Shown piece by piece: positions 21,152 to 29,124 of a stretch of 64,000 nucleotides of DNA. Numbering within the stretch: position 1 is the first letter of the stretch; each line of letters begins with the position of its first letter. The stretch covers positions 1,674,001-1,738,000 of the forward strand of contig NZ_JADPMV010000001.1 of NCBI RefSeq assembly GCF_018398425.1. Reading direction: 5' to 3'. The DNA comes from Pseudomonas lalucatii (GTDB lineage: Bacteria > Pseudomonadota > Gammaproteobacteria > Pseudomonadales > Pseudomonadaceae). The position numbers and the translations under genes were made by a program. The notes below the pieces were generated by a model, which saw only the letters and a program-made list of their open reading frames with translations, was not told the DNA's origin and did not search any database.

Positions 21152-22487
21152 TACCAATATTGTCTACATCCTCTTCGGCTCCTTCATCCTGCTGCTGCTG
21201 ATCGGCACGCCGATCAGCATCTCCCTGGCGGTCTCGGCGCTGGCCTCGTTCCTCTACCTGGGCGAGAACCCGATCAAGTTCGTGCAGATCGCCTTCACCT
21301 CGGTGGGCTCCTTCCCGCTGATGGCGCTGCCGGCCTTCATTCTCGCCGGCGCGCTGATGGAGGCGGCGGGCATCTCGAAACGCCTGGTGACCCTGGCAGA
21401 AAGCTGCGCCGGGCCGATCACCGGCGGCATCTCCGCCTCCGCGGTGATGGCCTGCCTGTTCTTCGGCGCCATCTCCGGCTCGGGCCCGGCGACCACCGCG
21501 GCGGTGGGCATGCTGATGATCCCGGCCATGGTCAAGCGCGGTTATGCCAAGGGCTACGCCTCGGCGGTCACCGCCTCCTCCGGCGGCCTGGGCATCATCA
21601 TCCCGCCGTCCATCCCCATGGTGATCTTCGGCATCTCGGCCATGGGCCTGCTGCCGTCGCCCGAGGCGGTGGAGAAGTTCGGCGCCTTCGGCTCGGTGTC
21701 CATCCCCAAGCTGTTCATCGCCGGCGTGGTCCCCGGGCTGATGCTGGCCGGCGGCCTGCTGGTGATGAACTACTTCCGCTGCAAGAAACTGGGTTACACC
21801 GGCAGCGGCGAGGGCTGGTCCTGGAGCAAGATCCGCAAGGCCCTGCGCGATGGCATCTGGTCCATCCTCGCACCCTTCGTGATCCTCGGCGGCATCTACA
21901 CCGGCCTGTTCACCCCCACCGAGTCGGCCATAGTGGCGATCTTCTACACCCTGTTCGTCGGCCTGTTCATCCACCGCGAACTGCACCTGCCGGAACTGTT
22001 CAAGTCGCTGGAGACCACCACCTGGATCACCGGGCGGGTGCTGGTGATACTGTTCACCGCCACGGTGTTCGGCCGCCTGCTGGTGGAGAACCAGATTCCG
22101 GCGATAGTCGCCGACGGCATGCTCAGCCTGACCGACAATATCTACCTGATCTGGATCCTGATCATCGGCTTCCTGCTGTTCGTCGGCATGTTCATGGAGA
22201 CCCTGGCGGCCATCATGATCCTCACCCCGGTGATACTGCCGGTCGCCTACAGCCTGGGCATCGACCCGGTGCACTTCGGCATCGTGCTGATCTGCTGCCT
22301 GAGCATCGGCTTCATGACCCCGCCGATGGGCGAGAACCTGTTCATCGCCTCCGGCATCTCCGGCACGGCGATCGAGGACATCTCGCACAAGGCCCTGCCC
22401 TTCGTGGCGATCCTGACCATCGCCACCCTGATCATCGCCTACGTGCCGGCGATCAGCCTGACCCTGCCCGCCCTATTGGGGTACTGA
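21144..22487 (+). CDS. TRAP transporter large permease (DctM family)
   Basis: A 447-residue polytopic membrane protein with about 12 segments and the DctM landmarks GAISGSGPATTAAVG, SGGLGIIIPPSIPMVIFG and MTPPMGENLFIASG. It forms the Na+-driven channel of the DctPQM transporter. The complete PQM set makes the system look functional. A GC hairpin follows the stop by 15 bases. Confidence 0.95.
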   Translation: MVDTNIVYILFGSFILLLLIGTPISISLAVSALASFLYLGENPIKFVQIAFTSVGSFPLMALPAFILAGALMEAAGISKRLVTLAESCAGPITGGISASAVMACLFFGAISGSGPATTAAVGMLMIPAMVKRGYAKGYASAVTASSGGLGIIIPPSIPMVIFGISAMGLLPSPEAVEKFGAFGSVSIPKLFIAGVVPGLMLAGGLLVMNYFRCKKLGYTGSGEGWSWSKIRKALRDGIWSILAPFVILGGIYTGLFTPTESAIVAIFYTLFVGLFIHRELHLPELFKSLETTTWITGRVLVILFTATVFGRLLVENQIPAIVADGMLSLTDNIYLIWILIIGFLLFVGMFMETLAAIMILTPVILPVAYSLGIDPVHFGIVLICCLSIGFMTPPMGENLFIASGISGTAIEDISHKALPFVAILTIATLIIAYVPAISLTLPALLGY

Positions 22488-22913
22488 CGCCCGCGCCGCG
22501 GCCTGCCGGGCGCGCCGAGGCGCCCCGGCAGCCGCCTGTCCCTTCGTCGGCTAGCGCCGGCCAACGCGGCGACGCCCGCCATGCACAGCTTGACCCCTGT
22601 CGTGCAACTGGCTAGCTTTAGGCCTCGTTTCGCCGCATTCCCCTACGGTTCCGCCATGAGCCCGCACGCGTCGCCTTTCCGCCTCGATCGCCACGCCGCC
22701 ACCCGCCGCGTAGCCGTCCGCGCGTGCGCCGTGCCACCACCTGTCTCGCCGCCCAGCGTCCGCCGGGCCGGCACTCCGCCGCCGCCCCCGGCCTTCGCCG
22801 TAGCGGGCTGATACCCGCTCCCTTACCGGCTCCGAACCTGGCCTGACGGCCGGCGAGCGCCTGCGCGCCTCGCCCGTCGGAGCTCGTCGCGACTTATCGA
22901 CAGGTGCTTCACC
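22488..22913. other. Intergenic region between the TRAP operon and a DMT exporter
   Basis: A hairpin with arms CTGCCGGG (22503-22510) and CCCGGCAG (22524-22531) may end the TRAP transcript. A sigma-70-like pair, TTGACC (22590-22595) and TAGCTT (22613-22618) at 17-base spacing, could drive the exporter gene with a leader near 290 bases. A 76-codon proline- and arginine-rich frame at 22581-22811 has no ribosome-binding site and is probably not a gene. Confidence 0.4.
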
Positions 22914-23777
22914 ATGGTTTTCGACAAGACCTCCTGGGCCGCTTGCGGCTCGACCCTGCTGTTCGTCCTGCTCTGGGGCAGCGGGGCGATCTTCGCCCGC
23001 GTGGGCCTGGATCATGCCTCGCCCTTCGCCTTCCTGGTCCTGCGCTTCGCCCTCGCCTGCGCCGCCCTGCTGCTGCTCGCCAGCCTGCACGGGCGCTGGC
23101 TGCCGGCGCCTGGCCAGCGCCGGCGAACGCTGCTGACCGGGCTGCTGATGATCGGCGGCTACACCATCTGCTACCTGCTGGCCCTGGACCGCGGGCTCAC
23201 TCCCGGGGTACTGGCCACCGTGCTAGGCGTGCAACCCATCCTCACCCTGGCCCTGCTGGAACGGCGCTTCGCCGCGCTGCGCCTGGTCGGCCTGGGCCTG
23301 GCCCTGGGCGGTCTAGGCCTGGTGGTGAACGAGGGCCTGCAGCGCAGTCGCCTGTCCGGTGAGGGCATGCTGTTCGCCCTGGCGGCTCTGGCATGCATGA
23401 CCCTCGGGGCAATCCGCCAGAAAGGCCAGGAGCAGGCGCCCTTGGCCGTGCTGCCACTGCAGTACGGCGTCAGCCTGCTGGCCTGTGTGCTGGTGCTGCC
23501 CTTCCAGCCCTGGCAAGTGCAGTTCTCCCTGGACTTCCTGGTGCCGCTGCTGTGGATGGCGCTGGTCATTTCGGTGGCCGCGCAGCTGCTGCTGTATCGC
23601 CTGATTCGCGCCGGCAACCTGGTCAACGTCACCAGCCTGTTCTACCTGGTGCCGGTGGTCACCGCGGCCATGGACTACCTGTTTCTCGGCAATCGCCTGT
23701 CGACCAGCGCTCTGGGCGGCATGCTGGCGATCCTCCTCGGCCTGCTGCTGGTGTTCCGCTTCGCCCCGCGGCAGTAG
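22914..23777 (+). CDS. EamA/DMT-family transporter
   Basis: A 287-residue integral membrane protein with about ten hydrophobic segments in two EamA repeats. It opens LLFVLLWGSGAIFARVGLDH, typical of the drug/metabolite exporter superfamily, and carries a second-repeat landmark VNVTSLFYLVPVVTAAMDYLFLG. Members export amino acids or other metabolites. The substrate here is unknown. It converges with the branched-chain dehydrogenase operon, sharing a 10-bp hairpin in a 35-base gap. Confidence 0.9.
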   Translation: MVFDKTSWAACGSTLLFVLLWGSGAIFARVGLDHASPFAFLVLRFALACAALLLLASLHGRWLPAPGQRRRTLLTGLLMIGGYTICYLLALDRGLTPGVLATVLGVQPILTLALLERRFAALRLVGLGLALGGLGLVVNEGLQRSRLSGEGMLFALAALACMTLGAIRQKGQEQAPLAVLPLQYGVSLLACVLVLPFQPWQVQFSLDFLVPLLWMALVISVAAQLLLYRLIRAGNLVNVTSLFYLVPVVTAAMDYLFLGNRLSTSALGGMLAILLGLLLVFRFAPRQ

Positions 23778-23783
23778 CGGCAT

Positions 23784-23810
23784 GGGCGCGGCGGCCGAGA
23801 CGCCGCGCCC
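23784..23810. terminator. Bidirectional GC hairpin between convergent genes
   Basis: Perfect 10-bp arms GGGCGCGGCG and CGCCGCGCCC enclose a 7-base loop, midway between two convergent stop codons. There is no U-tract, so it may work as a 3'-end stabiliser or with Rho rather than as an intrinsic terminator. Confidence 0.5.
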
Positions 23811-23812
23811 GC

Positions 23813-24922
23813 TCAGCCCTCGGCCTGCTCCAGGGCCTGCACCAGCGCCTTGAGGAAGCGCGCCGCCTCGCCGCCGGTGACCGCGCGGTGGTCGAAGGTC
23901 AGCGACAGCGGCAGGATCGGATGCACCACCACCTTGCCGTTCACCGCCACCGGCTCGTCGCGGATGCCGCCGGCGCCGATGATCGCCACCTGCGGCGGCA
24001 CCACGATGGGGTTGGCGTAGCGGCCGAACAGGGTGCCGAAGTTGGACAGGGTCAGGGTCGCGCCCATCATCTCCTGGGGCGGGATGGAGCGCGCCTTGAC
24101 GTCGGCGCGCAGGCGTTGTGCCCCCGCCTTGAGGTCCTCGGCGCTGCGCGCGCCGACGTTGCGCAGCACCGGCACGAACAGGCCCTCGGGGCTGTCCACG
24201 GCGATGCCCAGGTCGAGCTGCTGGTGCTGCTTGAGCGACAGGTTCTTGCCGTCGAACCAGCTGTTGAGCACCGGCTCGGCCTGGCAGGCCACGGCGATGG
24301 CCTGGGCCAGGCGTACCAGCGGGTCGCGGGCCTGCTTCCAGCGATGCAGGTCGGCGTCGCCGACTATGACCACCGGCACCACCTCGGCGTGGGAGCGGGC
24401 CATGTTGATCGCCATGCTGCGCCGCACGCCGCGCAGCTTCTCGCCGCCGAACCTGTCGCGGGCGCTCTGGGTGGCGGCCTCGACGTCGGCGCGGGTGATC
24501 AGGCCGTCACTGCCGCTGCCGCTCAGGGTGCTCAGGTCGACGCCCAGCTGGCGCGCCAGCTGGCGCACCGCCGGGGTGGCGCGCGGCGCCAGGTGCTCGC
24601 GGGTCGAGGGCGCGGCGCCGACGAAGAAGCTGTCGTCCTGGGCCTCGCCGCCGCCCTCCAGGCGGCCGACCACGGTGCCGGAGTCGGCCTCGCCCTCGTA
24701 GGCCAGCAACGGTTCGCCGACGTGGAGGATGTCGCCCTCGGCGCCGAAGGTCTTGAGCACCACGCCGTCGTAGGGCGCGGGGATGTCGACTATGGCCTTG
24801 GCGGTTTCCACCGAGACCAGCAGCTGGTCGGTCTTCACCGCGTCGCCGGCCTTGACGTGCCACTCGACGATCTCGGCTTCCTGCAGGCCCTCGCCCAGGT
24901 CGGGCAGCTTGAAATACTTCAT
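23813..24922 (-). CDS. 2-oxoacid dehydrogenase E2 (dihydrolipoamide acyltransferase)
   Basis: A 369-residue E2 with one lipoyl domain (about 1-80, lipoyl lysine K42 in ETAKA), a peripheral-subunit-binding domain (about 124-160, ATPAVRQLARQLGVDL) and a C-terminal catalytic domain. The catalytic motif reads DHRAVTGG, so the usual aspartate of HxxxDG is threonine, a variation seen in some bacterial E2s. It lies 11 bases after E1-beta. Gene order after leucine dehydrogenase suggests branched-chain 2-oxoacids as substrate. No E3 gene is in the cluster. Confidence 0.92.
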   Translation of the reverse strand: MKYFKLPDLGEGLQEAEIVEWHVKAGDAVKTDQLLVSVETAKAIVDIPAPYDGVVLKTFGAEGDILHVGEPLLAYEGEADSGTVVGRLEGGGEAQDDSFFVGAAPSTREHLAPRATPAVRQLARQLGVDLSTLSGSGSDGLITRADVEAATQSARDRFGGEKLRGVRRSMAINMARSHAEVVPVVIVGDADLHRWKQARDPLVRLAQAIAVACQAEPVLNSWFDGKNLSLKQHQQLDLGIAVDSPEGLFVPVLRNVGARSAEDLKAGAQRLRADVKARSIPPQEMMGATLTLSNFGTLFGRYANPIVVPPQVAIIGAGGIRDEPVAVNGKVVVHPILPLSLTFDHRAVTGGEAARFLKALVQALEQAEG

Positions 24923-24933
24923 GGCGACGCTCC

Positions 24934-25920
24934 TCAGGCGTAGTTCAGCACGGTGTCGCAGGCCGCGAGGATGTCCTCGACGCCCGGGATGTAGAGCTGT
25001 TCCAGGCGATACAGCGGCGGCGGGATGTCCGGCGCGGTGACCCGCTGGATCGGCGCCTGCAGGTCGAGCAGGGCCCGCTCGTAGAGGCTGGCGGCGATCT
25101 CCGCGCCGACCGCGCAGCTCTTCGGCGCCTCGTGGACGATCACGCAGCGCCCGGTCTTGCGCACCGAGGCCTCCAGGGTGTCGAGGTCCAGCGGCTTGAC
25201 GCAGGCGACGTCGATCACCTCGGCGGCGATGCCCTGCTCGGCCAGGCGGGCGGCCGCCTGCAGGGTCTCGTGGACGCTGGCGCCCCAGCTGACCAGGGTC
25301 AGGTCGCCGCCCTCGCGCAGGGTGAAGCAGCTGTCCAGCGGCAGGCGCTTGCCGTCGTCGACCAGCACCTGAGGATTCATCCGGTACAGCCGGGTCGGCT
25401 CAAGGAAGATCACCGGGTCGGGGTCGTCGATCGCCGCCAGCAGCAGGCCGTAGGCCCGCGCCGGCGACGAGGGCATGACCACGCGCAGGCCGGGAATATG
25501 GGCGAATAGCGCCTCGGTGCTCTCGCTGTGGTGTTCCGGGGCGCGGATGCCGGCGCCCATCGGCGTGCGCAGCACCATGGGGCAGGTCAGGCGGCCGCGG
25601 GTGCGGTTGCGCAGGCGACTGGCGTGGGACACCAGCTGGTCCAGGGCCGGGTAGATGAAGCCCATGAACTGGATCTCCATCACCGGTTTCAGGCCCTGGG
25701 CGGCCATGCCCACGGCCAGGCCGGCGATCATCGTCTCGGCCAGCGGCGTGTCGATCACCCGCTTGAAGCCGAAGGCCTCACGCAGGCCGGCGGTGGCGCG
25801 GAACACCCCGCCGTTGACGCCGATGTCCTCGCCGAGCACCACGACGTCGTCGTCCTCGGCCATGGCCCGGTGCAGGGCCAGGTTGACCGCCTCCAGCAGG
25901 CTCAGCTTGCGTTCACTCAT
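24934..25920 (-). CDS. 2-oxoacid dehydrogenase E1 beta subunit
   Basis: A 328-residue transketolase-like E1-beta. Landmarks are LGEDIGVNGGVFRATAGL, FGFKRVIDTPLAE and RTPMGAGIRAPEHHSES. Its start overlaps the end of E1-alpha by 8 bases. It forms the thiamine-diphosphate E1 heterotetramer of a branched-chain-type 2-oxoacid dehydrogenase complex. A pyruvate or acetoin dehydrogenase is a less likely alternative given the adjacent leucine dehydrogenase. Confidence 0.93.
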   Translation of the reverse strand: MSERKLSLLEAVNLALHRAMAEDDDVVVLGEDIGVNGGVFRATAGLREAFGFKRVIDTPLAETMIAGLAVGMAAQGLKPVMEIQFMGFIYPALDQLVSHASRLRNRTRGRLTCPMVLRTPMGAGIRAPEHHSESTEALFAHIPGLRVVMPSSPARAYGLLLAAIDDPDPVIFLEPTRLYRMNPQVLVDDGKRLPLDSCFTLREGGDLTLVSWGASVHETLQAAARLAEQGIAAEVIDVACVKPLDLDTLEASVRKTGRCVIVHEAPKSCAVGAEIAASLYERALLDLQAPIQRVTAPDIPPPLYRLEQLYIPGVEDILAACDTVLNYA

Positions 25921-27004
25921 GGCGGTTCTCCTCGCGGCGGGCGGCCCGCTCGCGGAACTGCTCGCGCTGCTCGGCCAGGGCCGCCGGCCACTGCGCGTAG
26001 ACATAGTCGAAGACCGTGTCCGGGGCCTGCTCGCCCGCCGCCTCGAAGGCCGCCACGGCCTGCTGCACCCGGCCCTGGCACTCGCCGACCAGTTCCTGCT
26101 CGCGCTGCTCGTCCCACACGCCCTGGGCCGCCAGGTAGCTCTGCAGGCGCTTGATCGGCTCCTCCTGCCAGGCCTGCTTGACCTCCTCGGAGCTGCGGTA
26201 GCGGCTGGCATCGTCCGCCGTGGTGTGGTCGCCGAGGCGGTAGCTGAGGCATTCCAGCAGCACCGGCCCCTTGCCCTGGCGCGTCCGCTCCAGGGCACTG
26301 CGCAGGCGGTCGTAGACGGCGAGGATGTCGTTGCCGTCGACCTGCTCGCCGTGGAAGCCGGCGCCCAGGGCCTTCTGCGCCAGGGTCGGGGCGCCGCACT
26401 GGATGCGCCGCGGCACCGAGATGGCCCACTGGTTGTTGTTGACCACGAACACCACCGGCAGCTGCCAGGCACCGGCGACGTTCAGCGCCTCGAGGAAGTC
26501 GCCCTTGCTGGTGGCGCCGTCGCCGCAGGTGGTGACGGCGACGCGGTGCTCGCCGCGGATCTTCATCGCCGTGGCCACGCCGCAGGCATGCAGGGCCTGG
26601 GTGGCGATCGGCACGCACAGCGGGAAATCCTGGCCCACGGCCGGGTCGACGTAGGCGCTGCCGCGCTCGTCGCCGCCCCAGTAGAGCAGGATCTCCTCCA
26701 TCTTCACCCCGCGCATCACCTGCGCCGCGGTGTCGCGGTAGTAGGGCACCAGCACGTCGTCGGCGCGCATCAGGGCGCCGATGGCCACGCCTATGGCCTC
26801 CTGGCCGACGGTCGGCGCATAGGTGCCGATGCGTCCGGTGCGCTGCAGGGCCACGGCCTTCTGGTCGAACAGGCGGGTCAGCACCATCTGCCGGTACAGG
26901 CGAATCAGCAGGTCGAAGTCGTCGGCCCAGTCCGGCAGGCGGCCGAGCAGGCGGCCATCGGGCTCGAGGTAGCGGGTGTAGGGCAGTTTCAGACTCTCAG
27001 GCAT
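25913..27004 (-). CDS. 2-oxoacid dehydrogenase E1 alpha subunit
   Basis: A 363-residue E1-alpha. The thiamine-diphosphate motif runs from GDGATSKGDFLEALNVAG to NNNQWAISVP, and GRIGTYAPTVGQEA plus YYRDTAAQVMRG are typical of branched-chain E1-alpha. The start MPESLKLPYTRY at 27004 follows AGGAGGTTTC. It lies 86 bases after the leucine dehydrogenase gene. I recall the same four-gene order in P. aeruginosa (PA3415-PA3418). Confidence 0.93.
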   Translation of the reverse strand: MPESLKLPYTRYLEPDGRLLGRLPDWADDFDLLIRLYRQMVLTRLFDQKAVALQRTGRIGTYAPTVGQEAIGVAIGALMRADDVLVPYYRDTAAQVMRGVKMEEILLYWGGDERGSAYVDPAVGQDFPLCVPIATQALHACGVATAMKIRGEHRVAVTTCGDGATSKGDFLEALNVAGAWQLPVVFVVNNNQWAISVPRRIQCGAPTLAQKALGAGFHGEQVDGNDILAVYDRLRSALERTRQGKGPVLLECLSYRLGDHTTADDASRYRSSEEVKQAWQEEPIKRLQSYLAAQGVWDEQREQELVGECQGRVQQAVAAFEAAGEQAPDTVFDYVYAQWPAALAEQREQFRERAARREENRHE

Positions 27005-27090
27005 GCGAAACCTCCTCGGCACCGGGTAGGTGGTTGAACGCGCCCCGCGGCTCGTCGCGGCGGGCTTCGGCAGGGCGCTTGCCGCGCCGC

Positions 27091-28113
27091 TCAGCGGCCG
27101 TACAGCAGGCGCTCGGCCAGGCTGTCGGCGACCCGCGCCGGCGAGCGTTTCTCGGCCTGGGCGTGGGCGTAGATCTCGGTCAGGCGCTCGCTGATCTTGG
27201 TCAGGTGCGCGGTGATGGTGGTCAGGCTCTCGCCCCGGTGCTGCAGCGCCACGTAGATCAGCCCGCCGGAGTTGATCACGTAGTCCGGCGCATAGAGGAT
27301 GCCGCGGTTCTGCAGGCTGTCGGCGACCGCCAGATCGGCCAGCTGGGTGTTGGCCGCCCCGGCCACCACCGCACAGTGCAGCTGCCCCACCGTCTCGGCA
27401 TTGAGGATGCCACCCAGGCCGCAGGGCGCGAGGATGTCGCAGGGCGTGGCGAGCAGGTCTGCGCAGGGCACCGCCTTGGCGCCCAGCTGCTCCACCGCCA
27501 GTTGCACCCGGCCGGCATCCAGGTCGCTGACCAGCAGCTCGGCGCCGACGGCATGCAGCTGCTCGGCCAGGGCGTAGCCGACATGGCCGAGGCCCTGGAT
27601 CGCCACCCGCAGCCCTTCCAGGTCGTTGCTGCCCAGGCGCGCCATGGCGCTGGCGCGAATCCCGGCGAACACGCCCATGGCCGTGTGCGGCGAAGGATCG
27701 CCACCGCGGGAGGTGCTGGTGACATGGCGGGTGTGCTGGGCGATGCAGTCCATGTCGGCGCTGGAGGTGCCGCTGTCCACCGCGGTGATGTAGCGTCCGC
27801 CGAGGGTTTCGATGAAACGGCCGAAGGCCTCGAACAGCGCGCCGCGGTTCGCCACGTGGGCCGGGCGCATGATCACCGCCTTGCCGCCGCCCTGCTCCAG
27901 GCCGGCCAGGGCCGCCTTGTAGCTCATGCTCTGGGCCAGGCGCATGGCGTCGTGGATCGCGCTCTGCTCGTCGGGGTAGGCCAGGTAACGGCAACCGCCG
28001 AGCGCCGGGCCGAGACGGGTGCTGTGGATGGCGATCACCGCCTTGAGCCCGGTCGCCGGGTCCTGGGCGAAGTGCAACGCCTCCTGCCGGGAGGCTTCCA
28101 TCATGGCGAACAT
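27091..28113 (-). CDS. ldh: Leucine/valine dehydrogenase (Glu/Leu/Phe/Val family)
   Basis: A 340-residue NAD-dependent amino-acid dehydrogenase. It has the family lysines K66 (MSYKAALAG) and catalytic K78 (GGGKAVI), and the Rossmann stretch RVAIQGLGHVGYALAEQL. The start MFAMMEAS at 28113 follows a clear AGGAG, and the longer frame to 28143 does not. It deaminates branched-chain amino acids to 2-oxoacids, which feed the E1/E2 enzymes encoded directly downstream. Confidence 0.93.
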   Translation of the reverse strand: MFAMMEASRQEALHFAQDPATGLKAVIAIHSTRLGPALGGCRYLAYPDEQSAIHDAMRLAQSMSYKAALAGLEQGGGKAVIMRPAHVANRGALFEAFGRFIETLGGRYITAVDSGTSSADMDCIAQHTRHVTSTSRGGDPSPHTAMGVFAGIRASAMARLGSNDLEGLRVAIQGLGHVGYALAEQLHAVGAELLVSDLDAGRVQLAVEQLGAKAVPCADLLATPCDILAPCGLGGILNAETVGQLHCAVVAGAANTQLADLAVADSLQNRGILYAPDYVINSGGLIYVALQHRGESLTTITAHLTKISERLTEIYAHAQAEKRSPARVADSLAERLLYGR

Positions 28114-28302
28114 GCTGTGGCTCCTTGGCCTCGGGGCCGGCACGGCACTGACGCGGCGTGCCGGCGCCTGCGAGTCTCTTCGTTAACGCCAGTATAGGCG
28201 CGCTCCCCGCCGCTGCCGGGCCGAGCCGACATAAGTCCACCGTCCCGGGGCTGGACGCCGCGCCGGCGGCCGGCTACAACCCTGTCATCAGCGGAGGTGA
28301 GC

Positions 28303-29106
28303 ATGAGCCCGCGCCAATCCTGCCTAGCCTGCCTCGAGCGCGAACCGCCCGCCCTGTTCGAGGCGGCGTTGTGGATCGCCGCCGAGCACGATTCGACGCT
28401 GCAACCCCGGCAGGTGCTGGGCGAACTGCACGGCCTGCAGCAGCAGGTCGACGCCGGCCTGCCCAGCCTGCCCGCCCGGGAGCTGGCCCAACCACTGCTG
28501 CGGCGCCTGGGCGAGCTGGACTTCCACGAAGACGAGGCCCAGCCGCCAGCGCCGCGGGCCGCCCTGCTGCATCAGGTGCTGCGCCGGCGCCGCGGCCAGC
28601 CGCTGTCGCTGGCGCTGATCGCCCTGGAGCTGGCACGGCGCCTGGCCATTCCCCTGCAGGGGGTGAACTTCCCCGGGCATTTTCTGCTGCGCGTACCGGG
28701 CGCCGATCACCTGCTCGACCCCTGCGGCGGCCGCCGCCTGTACCCCCGCGACTGCCGCGAGCTGCTGCTGCACCAGTTCGGCGCCCGGGCCGAGCTCAAC
28801 GCCGGCCACCTGCAGGGCTGCGATGCCCACGCGATGCTGCAGCGCCTGTCGCGCAACCTGCGCCAGCTGCACCTGCAGGCCCAGGACTACCTGGCCGCGC
28901 TGAAGGACGCCGAGCGGGTGCTGCAGCTGGGCGCGCCGAGCCTCGCCGACCACCTGGCCCGGGCCGACCTGTACCGGCAGCTGGACTGCCCCCAGGGCGA
29001 GCGCTTCGACCTGCAGCGCGCCCTGCTGTTGTGTGACGATGCGGCCCAGCGCCTGCAGCTCGGCGAGCGCCTGCGCCGACTGAGCACCACGCCGGCGCTG
29101 CACTGA
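28303..29106 (+). CDS. SirB1-like protein (transglutaminase-like domain plus TPR)
   Basis: A 267-residue cytoplasmic protein. The N-terminal part resembles the SirB1 transglutaminase-like domain, with GQPLSLALIALELARRL and VNFPGHFLLRV (family Cys/His positions degenerate). The C-terminal part is TPR-like (LAALKDAERVLQL). The ATG at 28303 follows GGAGG, and an in-frame GTG lies two codons earlier. It is divergent from the leucine dehydrogenase operon and ends 18 bases from the convergent LuxR gene. Function is unknown. Confidence 0.75.
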   Translation: MSPRQSCLACLEREPPALFEAALWIAAEHDSTLQPRQVLGELHGLQQQVDAGLPSLPARELAQPLLRRLGELDFHEDEAQPPAPRAALLHQVLRRRRGQPLSLALIALELARRLAIPLQGVNFPGHFLLRVPGADHLLDPCGGRRLYPRDCRELLLHQFGARAELNAGHLQGCDAHAMLQRLSRNLRQLHLQAQDYLAALKDAERVLQLGAPSLADHLARADLYRQLDCPQGERFDLQRALLLCDDAAQRLQLGERLRRLSTTPALH

Positions 29107-29124
29107 GCACGAACCGCCGCAGCC

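Noticed and set aside
22581-22811. 76-codon open frame between the TRAP operon and the DMT gene
   Set aside because: It has no ribosome-binding site, a proline/arginine-rich composition expected of random GC-rich DNA, and no recognisable motif.
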